Assembly: GCF_029962835.1 (NCBI RefSeq)
Contig: NC_080578.1
Span: 102,217,759 to 102,281,758 of the forward strand
DNA length: 64,000 bases
Direction of reading: 5' to 3'
DNA from: Magnolia sinica
Taxonomy: Eukaryota; Streptophyta; Magnoliopsida; Magnoliales; Magnoliaceae
Shown piece after piece: positions 46,639-55,698 of the stretch. Position numbers and translations under genes: made by a program. The notes beneath the pieces are model-generated. The model was not told where the DNA came from. It made no database searches and saw only the letters and a program-made list of their open reading frames with translations. How positions within the stretch are numbered: position 1 is the first letter of the stretch; each line of letters opens with the position of its first letter.

Positions 46639-49296
46639 AGCGGCTTCTTTTGCGGATTTTCGCCCTATTAGCTTGTGTAATTTTGCAAAACTATTAGCTA
46701 ACAGATTAAGCTCACTTTTACCTAAGATGATTTTGCAGGAACAAGGAGCTTTCGTTCAGGGGGGATCAATAATAGAGAATATCGCACTAGCCTAAGAGAT
46801 GATCCATGACATTAATAGAAAAGTTCTGGGGGGGGGGGGGCGCAATCTCATTCTCAAGCTCGACCTCGAGAAAGCTTACGATAGGGTGAGTTGGGATTAT
46901 CTGAAACAAGTGCTCCTCAAATTCAGTTTCACCCAGAGATGGGTCCACCTCATGGAGAGCTGTTGGAGGAACAACTGGTTCTCCATCCTAATCAATGGAG
47001 AACCGACAAACTTCTTCAAATATTACAGGGGTTTGTGATAAGGGGACCCACTATCGCCTACGCTTTTTCTCATTGTTATGAAGACTTTTTTAGTGAATCT
47101 AAACCTTATGATTGCAAGCGGCGGGTGCTAATAGTTTGCCATGTGCAGGGACTGCTCCATCTCCTCCCATTTACTCTTCGCCGACGATATCCTTCTCTTC
47201 ACCAACAGTAAAAGGGAATCTCTCTTTTAACTCAATCAATTTCTGGCTTTATTTCAGGCAGTTATAGGCCAAAAAATTAGTCTACAAAAGAGTAGATTCA
47301 TTTGTTCCAACACTTAAACTCCAGCTAGGATCAGATCAATCGAGCGCATTCTCGGGTTTCAGAAAGCTAGGGATGATATCATCTATTTGGGTGCCCCTCT
47401 TTGCCCGAGCAGGATCAAATCTTCAGCATTTCAGTTTCTGGTGGACAAGGTGGATAAGAAGACGTCAGGTTGGGCGGGTAGACTGATTTCACAGGCAAGT
47501 AGAGCCACGCTTATTCGTCATGTTCTAAGCAGTATTCTCATCCATATCATGTCAGCGATGCATACCCCAGCCAGGTAATCGATAGGATTGAAAGAAAAAC
47601 TTTTCAAATTTCTTTTGGGGATGGACCAATGGGAGCAGGAAACACCACTGGCTAACTTGGAAAAAGATTGCAAGACCTACTGAAGAAGGCAGGTTGGGTA
47701 TTAGAAGGTTGAAAGAAGTCACAGAAGTGCATCGTCTCAAGTTAGCTTGGGTAGTCAATCATGGAGATCCTGCTGGTCCTTGGGCAAAGTTAATGAGAAG
47801 CAAATATTTCAGGGACATTCATTCTAATGCGCAGGTGCCCTCCTTGTCAAATCTGTTGCCCATCTGGAAGAGTGTAAGGTCCCTATTTCCTATTCTCTCG
47901 GACTTAGTTCAGTGGCGGGTCAGCAATGGAGAAGTTAAATTTTGGTCAGATAACTGGCTGGGCAGGGGCCTCCTCCAACGTCTGTTTGAAGGTCCTATTC
48001 TTCCAGAACTTTAGGAATTGCAATTGAAAGATGTTTTTGGTCGCTCTGGTCCCCTCCCCCCAGCTCGGGTATTCTCCCTCCTGCCTCAATAGATAATTGA
48101 TGAAATTTTCAGTGACGGTTTTTCAACATCTAATGATCCCCCTGAGTGCTTCTGGCCGCTCGAACCTTCAAAGAGATTCTCTATTCGATCAGCCTAGAAG
48201 TTGCTGAGACCTCCGAGTCCGCCTATCCTTTGGGCAAAGTGGATCTAGCTCAACCCTCTCCCTCCTAAGTTCTCCATCTTCATGTGGAGAATTTTACAAA
48301 ATGCGATCCCCATCGATAACAGCGTTCAAGCTAAGGGCATGGCCATTGCCTCGAGGTGTCAATGTTGCCTGGAAGATATGAATACCACCCCCCAATCAGA
48401 ATCTATATCTCATCTGTTTCTTTTCGATTGCCATGCTCAAGCTCTTTGGGCTACTTTCAGTTTGATATGCGGTGTCCCTCCTTGCTCCACAGCTCAATTG
48501 TAGGTAAACTGAACCATTGGAGGAATGCATCGGCGCCAGGCGTTGTTCCGAACTCAGTTAGAATTCTGCTACCAATCCTTATTCTTTGGGAGATCTGGCG
48601 CTCCAGAAACGGCGTAGTCTATGACAACTCTCCTATGACCTTCAGGATATCAGTGGCCCGTGTTAGATGGTGGGCAAACCTGGTAATTGGAGCGGATATA
48701 ATGGACAACATTGGCTAGTCTCGCGGGCTTAGGCCAATGAAACTGGTGGTAAATCAACGTCGTTCTTCCTCTATTCTGGTGAAATGGAGGCAGCCATCTC
48801 CAGACTGGGTCAAATTAAATGTGGATGGCTCGGCGCTAGGAAATCCCAGACCCTCAGGGGTGGGGGTGGCATCCGCAGAAACGACAACGGTGCTTTTCTA
48901 TTCGACTTCATTGTGGCCTACAGGGTCGGTTCTAACAATATGGTGGAACTTCGTGCTATTCATGACGGGATGATGCTCTGTTTGGAAAAAGGTTTGGACA
49001 GGGTAATTGTTGAAACTGATTCAAAATTGGTGTTTCATAGTCTCACAAATCAATCTAAGACCCCTTGGAAGTGGAAACCTTGGCTGTCTAGAATCAACCG
49101 TTTATGTCGGCTGAGTAATTTTTCTTTCGCTTACATTCTCAGAGAAGGTAACGGTCCAACAGATGGTATGGCTAGGGAAGGGAGTCTCCTTCAACAGTCT
49201 TCGATTTATCTTCATTCTAGGTCCCTTCCTCTCCTCGTCCGAGGAATGATCTTCTTGGATAGGGCCGGGCTAGGATCGCTCAGATCGATTACCTAA
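46639..49296 (+). pseudogene. LINE ORF2, rest of RT, zinc finger and RNase H
   Basis: RT resumes exactly after the insertion with SFADFRPISLCNFAKLLANR, followed by LILKLDLEKAYDRVSWDYL (about 46845-46900) and the catalytic box LFADDILLF (about 47175-47200). A zinc-binding RVT block (FMWRILQNAIP, RCQCC; 48275-48450) and an RNase H domain (WVKLNVDGSALGNPR, VIVETDSKLV, ILREGNGPTDGMA; 48800-49200) follow. A 13-G run near 46827 and several stops and shifts break the frame. The last frame ends at 49296, about 165 bp before the poly-A. Confidence 0.85.
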
Positions 49297-49488
49297 CTTG
49301 GTTTCCCCTCCTTTTCCTTTGCCTTTTCTAGTAGTTCGGTGGATGCTTGTCCCCCTTTTGTTTCGCCCCCTCCTTTTTTTTGTTGCGAAGGGTCCGTTAG
49401 TTCTCTTTGTGTAGAGCCTTGTAAAGTCTATACCATTCAGAAATGAAATGAATTTTTTTGAAAAAAAAAAAAAGAACAGTTAGGGACA

Positions 49489-49670
49489 GTCTTTCTTAGG
49501 AAGAGAGAGCGGTTACGATAGGCAGGCACCGTTCCCCTCTTCTTCTTCTTTTTTTTGCAACGGGCCTGCCTGAAATGTAATTTTGCCTGTACGGTCTCCT
49601 CTCAGCCGATAAAATAATTTTTTTGATTTAAAAAATAAAAAAAATAAATAAATAAATAAATAAAAACTAT
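49489..49670 (+). repeat. Probable LINE 3' tail with (AAAT)n
   Basis: 'gcctgcctgaaatgtaattt' and 'ttttgatttaaaaaataaaa' followed by (aaat)n (49640-49662) look like the 3' end of another L1-type LINE. No coding part is present. Confidence 0.4.
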
Positions 49671-49884
49671 AATAACAGAGACTGATAAGAAATTTTTATT
49701 TTTATTTTTTTCTTTCTTTCTTCCCATCATGATTCACAACAAAAACAACAAACAATAATCACCAGTAGAAAGTTAAAATAAAATCAGTGTAGTTGTATTT
49801 ATTGTGTGCCAAGGTGGACCGACTAATTAATTATTATTTTTTAATCATGATTTATTTTTTATATTTGATGCAACCAAAAGCAAC

Positions 49885-50427
49885 CTAAAAAAGTGAAATG
49901 AGATCTACAGCGACGGTGGCCATCTGATTTAAAACTTCATTATTCTCAGCGAAGGGCATTTTCTGCTGACTCTCCTCAAACTCTTGAGTGCATCCGTCTG
50001 CTGCGTTTATTGCCCGACCAGCGTATGAGTAAGCAGTTTTGTAGTCTTTAGAGTCCATTGCTTGTATTGCTTGCTTCAACCCATCTAGGGCTTCCCCATA
50101 CTCGCTAGAGCAAGTCTCCAAGGCCTGGATCATCTTCTCTTCAAGGCCCGACTTCTGCTTCCACGAATTCGACTCTCTGTGTAGTTCATTAGCAGTCGCC
50201 ATAGTGACCTCGAGTATTCTCTTCGTGAAGGAAACCTGATCATCATAACGAATGCTAGTATCGTTTTCGAGAGCATCCACGCATTGGTTGTAGTTCCTGG
50301 TTTGTTTACAGGAATCACGAACCATCTCCTTCACCTTCGGGAGGATTTCAATGTTAGAGGACTGAGACATGAAGAATTGGAAAAAGAGAACGAGGAGGAA
50401 CTTCAAAGGAAGAGTCGACATTTTCAC
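49885..50427 (-). CDS. PMEI-domain protein (putative invertase/pectin methylesterase inhibitor)
   Basis: The gene encodes an intact intronless 180-residue protein. The N-terminal hydrophobic segment (residues about 6-22) acts as a signal peptide, so secretion is likely. The PMEI domain has cysteines at 40, 49, 106 and 146 (C-x8-C and C-x39-C) and the TRNYNQC signature. It is roughly 45% identical to the protein at 1238-1780. Two ATGs lie close together (50427 and 50421). The second sits in the context gaaaATG-tcg that matches the paralogue's start, so translation may begin at either. A TATA box is at 50500-50509. The 3' flank shares 'ttagtcggtcca' and 'tttggttgca' with the paralogue. Target enzyme (invertase or pectin methylesterase) unknown. 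Confidence 0.9.
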   Translation of the reverse strand: MKMSTLPLKFLLVLFFQFFMSQSSNIEILPKVKEMVRDSCKQTRNYNQCVDALENDTSIRYDDQVSFTKRILEVTMATANELHRESNSWKQKSGLEEKMIQALETCSSEYGEALDGLKQAIQAMDSKDYKTAYSYAGRAINAADGCTQEFEESQQKMPFAENNEVLNQMATVAVDLISLF

Positions 50428-50499
50428 TTAGTTGAGTTTTCACGTCGACAAGCACACCTTACTGGTGCATGCATGCATGATGGATGAAGGGTTTTGATT

Positions 50500-50509
50500 C
50501 TATATATAG
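50500..50509 (-). promoter_or_regulatory. TATA box of PMEI gene 2
   Basis: 'ctatatatag' lies about 73 bp upstream of the ATG at 50427, the same spacing as in PMEI gene 1. Confidence 0.7.
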
Positions 50510-50799
50510 TAATGGATGGGGATGTGGCACGTGGAAAGAGAGAGCAGGGAAATCTGACGTTTGAACCGGAAGCAGTTTTCGTACTGCACCCGCCTGGACG
50601 GAATCGGTCCAAGAAGGAGCGCGCGCGCGCGGTTTTGGTGGGCGGTTGGTGGATCCCTGACTCTGGGGTCCACCGTGATGTATGTGACTTACATCTATGC
50701 CGTCCTTCTGTTTTGACGGTTCATTTTAGGGAATGATGCTAGATGAAGTAGATCTGAATCTTAAGGTCATGTGCCACATCATAGGAAACAGTGGTGATT

Positions 50800-51417
50800 G
50801 AATATCCACCATTAATGTCACGGAGAATCATTCCTCACATCGGTAGCCCGCCCTAGCTCCATCCCAAAGCAGTCACAGAGACGTGCGAGACCATGGATTC
50901 GAGTGCTGCTCCTCGCAGAAGCGGAGGCCTTCTCGAAGGTTTGTACAGGGTTATCATGCGCCGCAACTCCGTCTACGTCACCTTCGTCATAGCTGGTGCT
51001 TTCGTTGGAGAACGCGTAGTTGATTACGGAGTTCATAAGCTTTGGGAATACAATAACATTGGGCAGCGGTATGAAGATATTCCAGTATTGGGAACGAGGC
51101 AGTATGAAGAATGAATTCCTTTCTGTACCGGTGGTATATCGTTTTATCAGCTGATCTGATAATTTTGAGAACATCCTGTGTTTTATCGTTGAATAAGTGC
51201 TTTCGATGGCAATAACGGCATCGTTTTGGGGCCAGCTCTAGATTATTCTTTCGTAGTCGGAATGACTTTTTTCTCATGGGTTTTGATGTTGAAAACTCGA
51301 ATATCATGTTTCTCGCTTTCTTGCTTAAATGTTGATTAAGAACTGATATTTCATCATGAAGCTCCATGTTTCACTTTAAAAAAAAAAAAGAAAGAAAGAA
51401 AGAATATCCACCATTAA
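50800..51417 (+). mobile_element. QCR9 processed retrocopy with target-site duplication
   Basis: A perfect 16-bp repeat, gaatatccaccattaa, lies at 50800-50815 and 51402-51417. Between them come a 5' UTR (from 50816), the intronless coding sequence, a ~260-bp 3' UTR and an A-rich tail (51378-51401, a12 then aaag units). Tail plus long TSD is the hallmark of LINE-driven mRNA retroposition. Confidence 0.9.
50893..51114 (+). CDS. QCR9: Cytochrome b-c1 complex subunit 9 (QCR9/UQCR10), retrocopy
   Basis: The 73-residue protein MDSSAAPRRSGGLLEG... has the core LYRVIMRRNSVYVTF, a single transmembrane helix (about residues 24-44, VTFVIAGAFVGE), and then HKLWEYNNIGQRYEDI. This is the small single-pass subunit next to cytochrome c1 and the Rieske protein in mitochondrial complex III. 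Length and sequence are of full family size, with no stop or shift. The copy is a retroposed cDNA (see flanking repeat and poly-A), so its parental promoter is absent. Expression would need a local promoter, for example from the MITE or from PMEI gene 2, whose start lies 390 bp away on the other strand. An intact frame suggests either youth or use. Confidence 0.9.
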   Translation: MDSSAAPRRSGGLLEGLYRVIMRRNSVYVTFVIAGAFVGERVVDYGVHKLWEYNNIGQRYEDIPVLGTRQYEE

Positions 51418-51569
51418 ACATTTTTTGGAGGGCTACCGGAATGTTTATTTGTCGTCCAACCTGTTGATAAGGAGGAAGCGGATTGGCTGGCGTACCACAC
51501 ACGTTCGAAAACGAGCGCTGACACTCCTCGAGCTCCAAGTTGCTCGAACGGTTCAAATGAGATCAAAGT

Positions 51570-52470
51570 TACGTGGGCCCATCAATGATGTATTTATCAT
51601 ATCCACACTGCTCATTCACTTTTAGAGATCATTTTAGAGCATGATCCAAAAAATGAATCCTATCCATGCTTGATGGCTTAACTATATGCCACAAACTGAG
51701 CCTGCCTAACATTATTGTTGAGACCGGCTACAAAATATTAGCTAATGCGACGTCAACATCTCTTGGAACGTCTGGTACAAGCTAGGTGCTATCCATCACA
51801 TTTTTAGAAAAGGGAACTTGCGGCTGATGCATTGGCAAGGCGGGTTAGTATCGAAAGCCCAAACAGAATTTATAACTCTTGGTCGGTTCTGCCCAGGCTA
51901 GTGAGGGGTTCTATTGTTCTAGACAATGCTGGTATCGGGGCTATCAAACTCTCATGATCGAGGTCCCTGCCAGGATTCCTCTTTTTTTGTTTGCTTTTAT
52001 ACACGAGTGAGGCTCAGATCCTTTTTGCCAAGGCCCGCTTGACATATTGTATAGCCTTTCCCTGGTTCAATGAATTTGTGGCTCCGGCCTTCCATAAAAA
52101 TAAAAAATAAAAAAATTGGACCACACCACAAATAGCGGCGTGGATAGTGATTTTCACCGTTAAAATATTTGTACGGCCACCATAACATTTATTTTCCATC
52201 CAATCTATTCATAAGGTCACAAAGAGCTGGACAAAGAGCTGGATTAATAGGAAAAACAAATATCATATTGATCCAAAATTTCTACAACCTCCAAAAGGGT
52301 TTCAATGGTAGATGTTCAATCCCCCACTGATTTTTTCAGCGTGGTCCACTTGATATTTAGATCTGTCCTGTTTTTCTCTTCAAGCCTTAAGATGATCTTA
52401 CCAAATGGATGGACGGTTTGGATATAACACATACATCATGATGGGACCTATAGAACTTGTTGATGACAAT
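51570..52470. repeat. Long-inverted-repeat MITE, copy H, split by a LINE tail
   Basis: Left arm at about 51575-51670 (gatgtatttatcatatccac, atgatccaaaaaatga). Right part at 52119-52460 (ggaccacacc, ttattttccatccaatctat, atttagatctg, atggacggtttggat). The LINE 3' end at about 51750-52118 lies between. Confidence 0.6.
51750..52118 (+). mobile_element. 5'-truncated LINE 3' end
   Basis: The end of RNase H is readable in broken frames (GNL.AD.LARRVSIESPN; VRGSIVLDNAGIGAIKLS, 51830-51955). A 3' untranslated stretch and an A-rich tail (aaaataaaaaataaaaaaat, 52098-52117) follow. Confidence 0.7.
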
Positions 52471-52474
52471 ACAC

Positions 52475-52754
52475 CAACCAATCCGCTTCCGTTGATAAGG
52501 CCTCAAAGATATTGACAGTGGGACCCATAAATATCAGCTTGGTCAGGTTCAGGGCTTGATCTTCTTAGATAAAGTAGGCTTTGGATCATTCGAGTCTTCC
52601 CGGGGTGACTATCGTTATGATTGGCGCCCCTCTGATTATTGCTGTGGAGGGGTTTTCGAAGGTTTCTGATGGCTGTACAGCATAAGTGGAGGGGTTTTCG
52701 AAGGTTTCTGATGGCTGTACAGCATATTTTCCATTTATGAAAAGTCTGTAAAAC

Positions 52755-52789
<35 letters not shown>

Positions 52790-53003
52790 CAATCAACTTG
52801 GTCCAAAACTTTCTTGGCACATAAGAAACTATTAATGGTTAATCGCCTCTGTTTCATGTGGCGTTCTCTGCCTTAGATTTGGATGTGTTTCCATTAAGGG
52901 ATCATGCCCTAAAATGAGCTGTTAAAATGGATGGACCGTGTGTGTGGATGTAAGGCACATATATCAAGGTAGGCCAACATCATGGATCCACCGACCTGGT
53001 GGA
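52475..53003. repeat. Long-inverted-repeat MITE, copy I, hit by a LINE tail and an hAT MITE
   Basis: It carries 'tatcagcttggtc', then after the LINE tail 'aaaactttcttggcac', 'aactattaatggttaatc', 'ttagatttggatgtgtttcc' and 'aaaatggatggaccgtgtg'. It continues past the hAT MITE at 53587 (ggtggatcactcaag). Confidence 0.6.
52545..52791 (+). mobile_element. 5'-truncated LINE tail with (TAA)n end
   Basis: A degenerate LINE end (ALIFLDKVGFGSFES) with a (TAA)n tail at about 52755-52787. Flanks 'atcagcttggtc' (52533-52544) and 'atcaacttggtc' (52792-52803) form a 12-bp target-site duplication with one difference. A 42-bp unit (gtggaggggttttcgaaggt...) is tandemly doubled at 52644-52727. Confidence 0.75.
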
Positions 53004-53578
53004 TAGGGGTGTACATGAAATGAGCTAGCTTGGTTAGCTCACTCGACTTGACTCGAAAAAGCTTGATTCGACTCGGTTTGAAGCAGAGTTCGAGCCGATT
53101 TTTTGAGCTCGAAAATGAGTTTGAGCCGAGTTCGAGTAGGCCCTAGCTTGACTCGACTCATATCAAATCCAGCTCAAATCGAACCAGTTCGGTGACTCAG
53201 TTACTTTTCCATTGATGTTACTCACCAAGTGTTTGATAAAATGACTCAACGAAGTGTGGCTAGTGGCAAAGAAGGTATGTACATGAAACAAATACCCTTT
53301 TTTTTTCTTGGTTTCTATGTTGCTTAGAAGGTGTTTGATAAAATACATGTAAAACCATTGCTTATGTTTCACATATAGAGAGATTTTGAAGGTGCAGTCT
53401 AGGTGTTTGTGGAAATGCCTCAATGGTGAACTCGGCTCAATCTTGTCCCGAACTCGGCCTGAGCTGGCCCGAGCTGTTGACCGAACCGAGCCGAGTTGGC
53501 CAGTCAAGCTTGAGGATTGAGCCAAGCCGAGTCAAGCTGAGGCCAGCTCGACTCGGTTTGACTTGATGTACACCCCTA
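53004..53578. mobile_element. hAT-type MITE with perfect 8-bp TSD
   Basis: 575 bp. The ends taggggtgtacat and gtgtacaccccta (as atgtacacccc ta) are inverted repeats, and 'actcgactt/gagccgagt' motifs repeat inside. The flanks ctggtgga (52996-53003) and ctggtgga (53579-53586) are an exact 8-bp duplication, the hAT size. Non-coding and non-autonomous; it looks whole. Confidence 0.9.
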
Positions 53579-53628
53579 CTGGTGGATCACTCAAGCCACG
53601 AAAGCGGATTGCATCCTACCCAGCCTGT

Positions 53629-53956
53629 CTCTAGCCACGAATGGGCAGTTCTATGGGTGGGCCCACTGTGATGTATCTATTTATCTACACAGTTCATCAA
53701 TTTTCTCATATCATTTTAAGTTATATGCATAAAAATGAAGCAGATCCAACTCTAAAGTTAACCACAGTAATGCAACTTGCATTAAATACTTTGTGTATTC
53801 AATGCAACCCAAGCTTTTTATTAGGTGTGGTCCATTTGAGCATTGGATCTACCTTATTTTTGTGCACAAAATTTAAAATGATTTGAGAGAAGGGATGGAC
53901 AATGTAGATAAACAATTAAATCACAATGGGCATAGAACTTCCCATTCGTGGCTAGA
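53629..53956. repeat. Long-inverted-repeat MITE, copy J (clear terminal repeats)
   Basis: The left end tctctagccacgaatgggca (53629 on) pairs with the right end tcccattcgtggctagaga. The inverted repeats extend well inward (ttctatg...cactgtgat / atcacaatgggcatagaa), and homology continues about 30 bp beyond both ends (atcctaccc / gggtaggac). This is the best copy for defining the family's termini. Confidence 0.75.
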
Positions 53957-53989
53957 GATGGGCAGGGTAGGACGCCGTTTGCGGACCAA

Positions 53990-54500
53990 GCCATACCCTT
54001 CAGGCAGGGCTGTGTGGATGTATGGAATTGATCCACACCATACATTCATTTTTTTTTAGATCATTTTAAAGTATTGGCATTAAAATGAGGTAAATTAACA
54101 CCTAACATTAAACTTTTTGGAGGTTAAATAAGTTTTGAGTCAAGATGACATTTGTGTTTTCCCTTCAGCCCCGGTGGGGCCCTTGCGTTTTGTGAGGCCT
54201 TGTTCCAATGTATGTAACTTCCTCCTTTTCAATATAATTTTTCCTTTTCAAAAAAAAAAGTTCATGTGACCTTATTAAAAGGTTTGATGGGAAATAAACA
54301 TTAATATATAAATATTATGGTAGGCCCGAAGAATTTGTTAATGGTACTGGAATGTTTAATCACCACTATTTCCTATGCTATGGTCCACATAAGATTTAGA
54401 TATGCTTCATTTTTTGGCACATAGCATAAAATGATCTGACAAATTGGATGGATGGTGTGGATAGAAAACAAATACATCAAGGTTAGTCCCACAATAAGGA
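53990..54500. repeat. Long-inverted-repeat MITE, copy K, with a 92-bp LINE tail inside
   Basis: Left arm at 54012-54167, centre and right arm at 54260-54500 (ttcatgtgaccttattaaaa, aataaacatt, atggtccacataagattta). Between them, 54168-54259 (gccccggtggggcccttgcg ... a10) is a short polyadenylated LINE-like 3' end. Confidence 0.65.
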
Positions 54501-54526
54501 CGCAATGTCTTTGATGAAGTTAGGAT

Positions 54527-54774
54527 CGCCCCCCCCCCCCCCCCCCAAAAAAAAAAAAAGAGTTCTTCTTCATTAAAAAATAAAATAAAAAAATCTACTT
54601 AGATGAGTCTTTTGTTAAGAAACAAATAAAAGGGAGACAATAAAAACTCAATTTTTTTTTAAAAAAATTCTTTTTCTTTCTGCCAAGATTATGCTTAGAT
54701 GAATCTATATACTTGAGAAGAAACTTATATAAGAAGAAAAGAGATCAAAAACTTTATTTTAAAAAAATGAGTTC
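54527..54774. other. Low-complexity stretch
   Basis: A run of about 18 C followed by about 13 A (54529-54560), then A/T-rich sequence with 'tacttgagaagaaacttata' type words. No gene. The homopolymers could carry sequencing error. Confidence 0.6.
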
Positions 54775-55015
54775 TTTTACTTTGGGCAATTGCTCTCGGC
54801 ACATTGCTCATGCAATCCATTTCGATTGCTCGACACTTGGCATTTTAGACCATTGCCTCAGCGTTTCGCTCACGCGATCCATTTCTGTTGCTCGACACTT
54901 ATATGATTGCCTCAGAACTTTACTCACCTAAACCTTTCTCTCGCTCAGAACTTTGGACAATCGCCTTGCCACCTCGCTCACGCAATCCATTTCTGTCACT
55001 CAGTACTTCGGATGA
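54775..55015. repeat. ~55-bp minisatellite, block 1
   Basis: About four diverged units built on 'actttggacaatcgcctcgg', then 'cactttgctcacgcaatcca' and 'tttctgttgctcggc'. Further blocks lie at 55541-55693, 57820-58056 and 63204-63390. The tract was continuous before the insertions now between them. Confidence 0.75.
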
Positions 55016-55017
55016 TT

Positions 55018-55693
<676 letters not shown>

Positions 55694-55698
55694 CTTTG

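Larger units (their letters stand above)
36373..49473 (+). mobile_element. Full-length L1-type LINE, split by an LTR-like insertion
   Basis: It is flanked by a perfect 15-bp duplication, gaacagttagggaca (36358-36372 and 49474-49488), and ends in an A-tract (49461-49473). Without the 6.0-kb insertion at 40612-46633 it is about 7.07 kb, the size of a complete plant L1. It contains a short 5' UTR, ORF1 with an RRM-like domain, and ORF2 with endonuclease, RT, zinc-finger and RNase H. Stops and frameshifts in both frames show that it is inactive. Confidence 0.9.
50640..51475. repeat. Long-inverted-repeat MITE, copy G, split by the QCR9 retrocopy
   Basis: Left part at 50640-50815 (ggggtccaccgtgatgtatg, gccgtccttctg, aaacagtggtgattgaat). 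It resumes at 51402 (gaatatccaccattaaacat, accggaatgtttatttgtcg, ccaacctgttgataagg). The retrocopy entered at the centre of the left arm. Confidence 0.7.

Noticed and set aside
54527-54560. Poly-C/poly-A run as a biological feature
   Set aside because: No supporting context, and homopolymers of this length may be sequencing or assembly error. Likewise the 13-G run near 46827.
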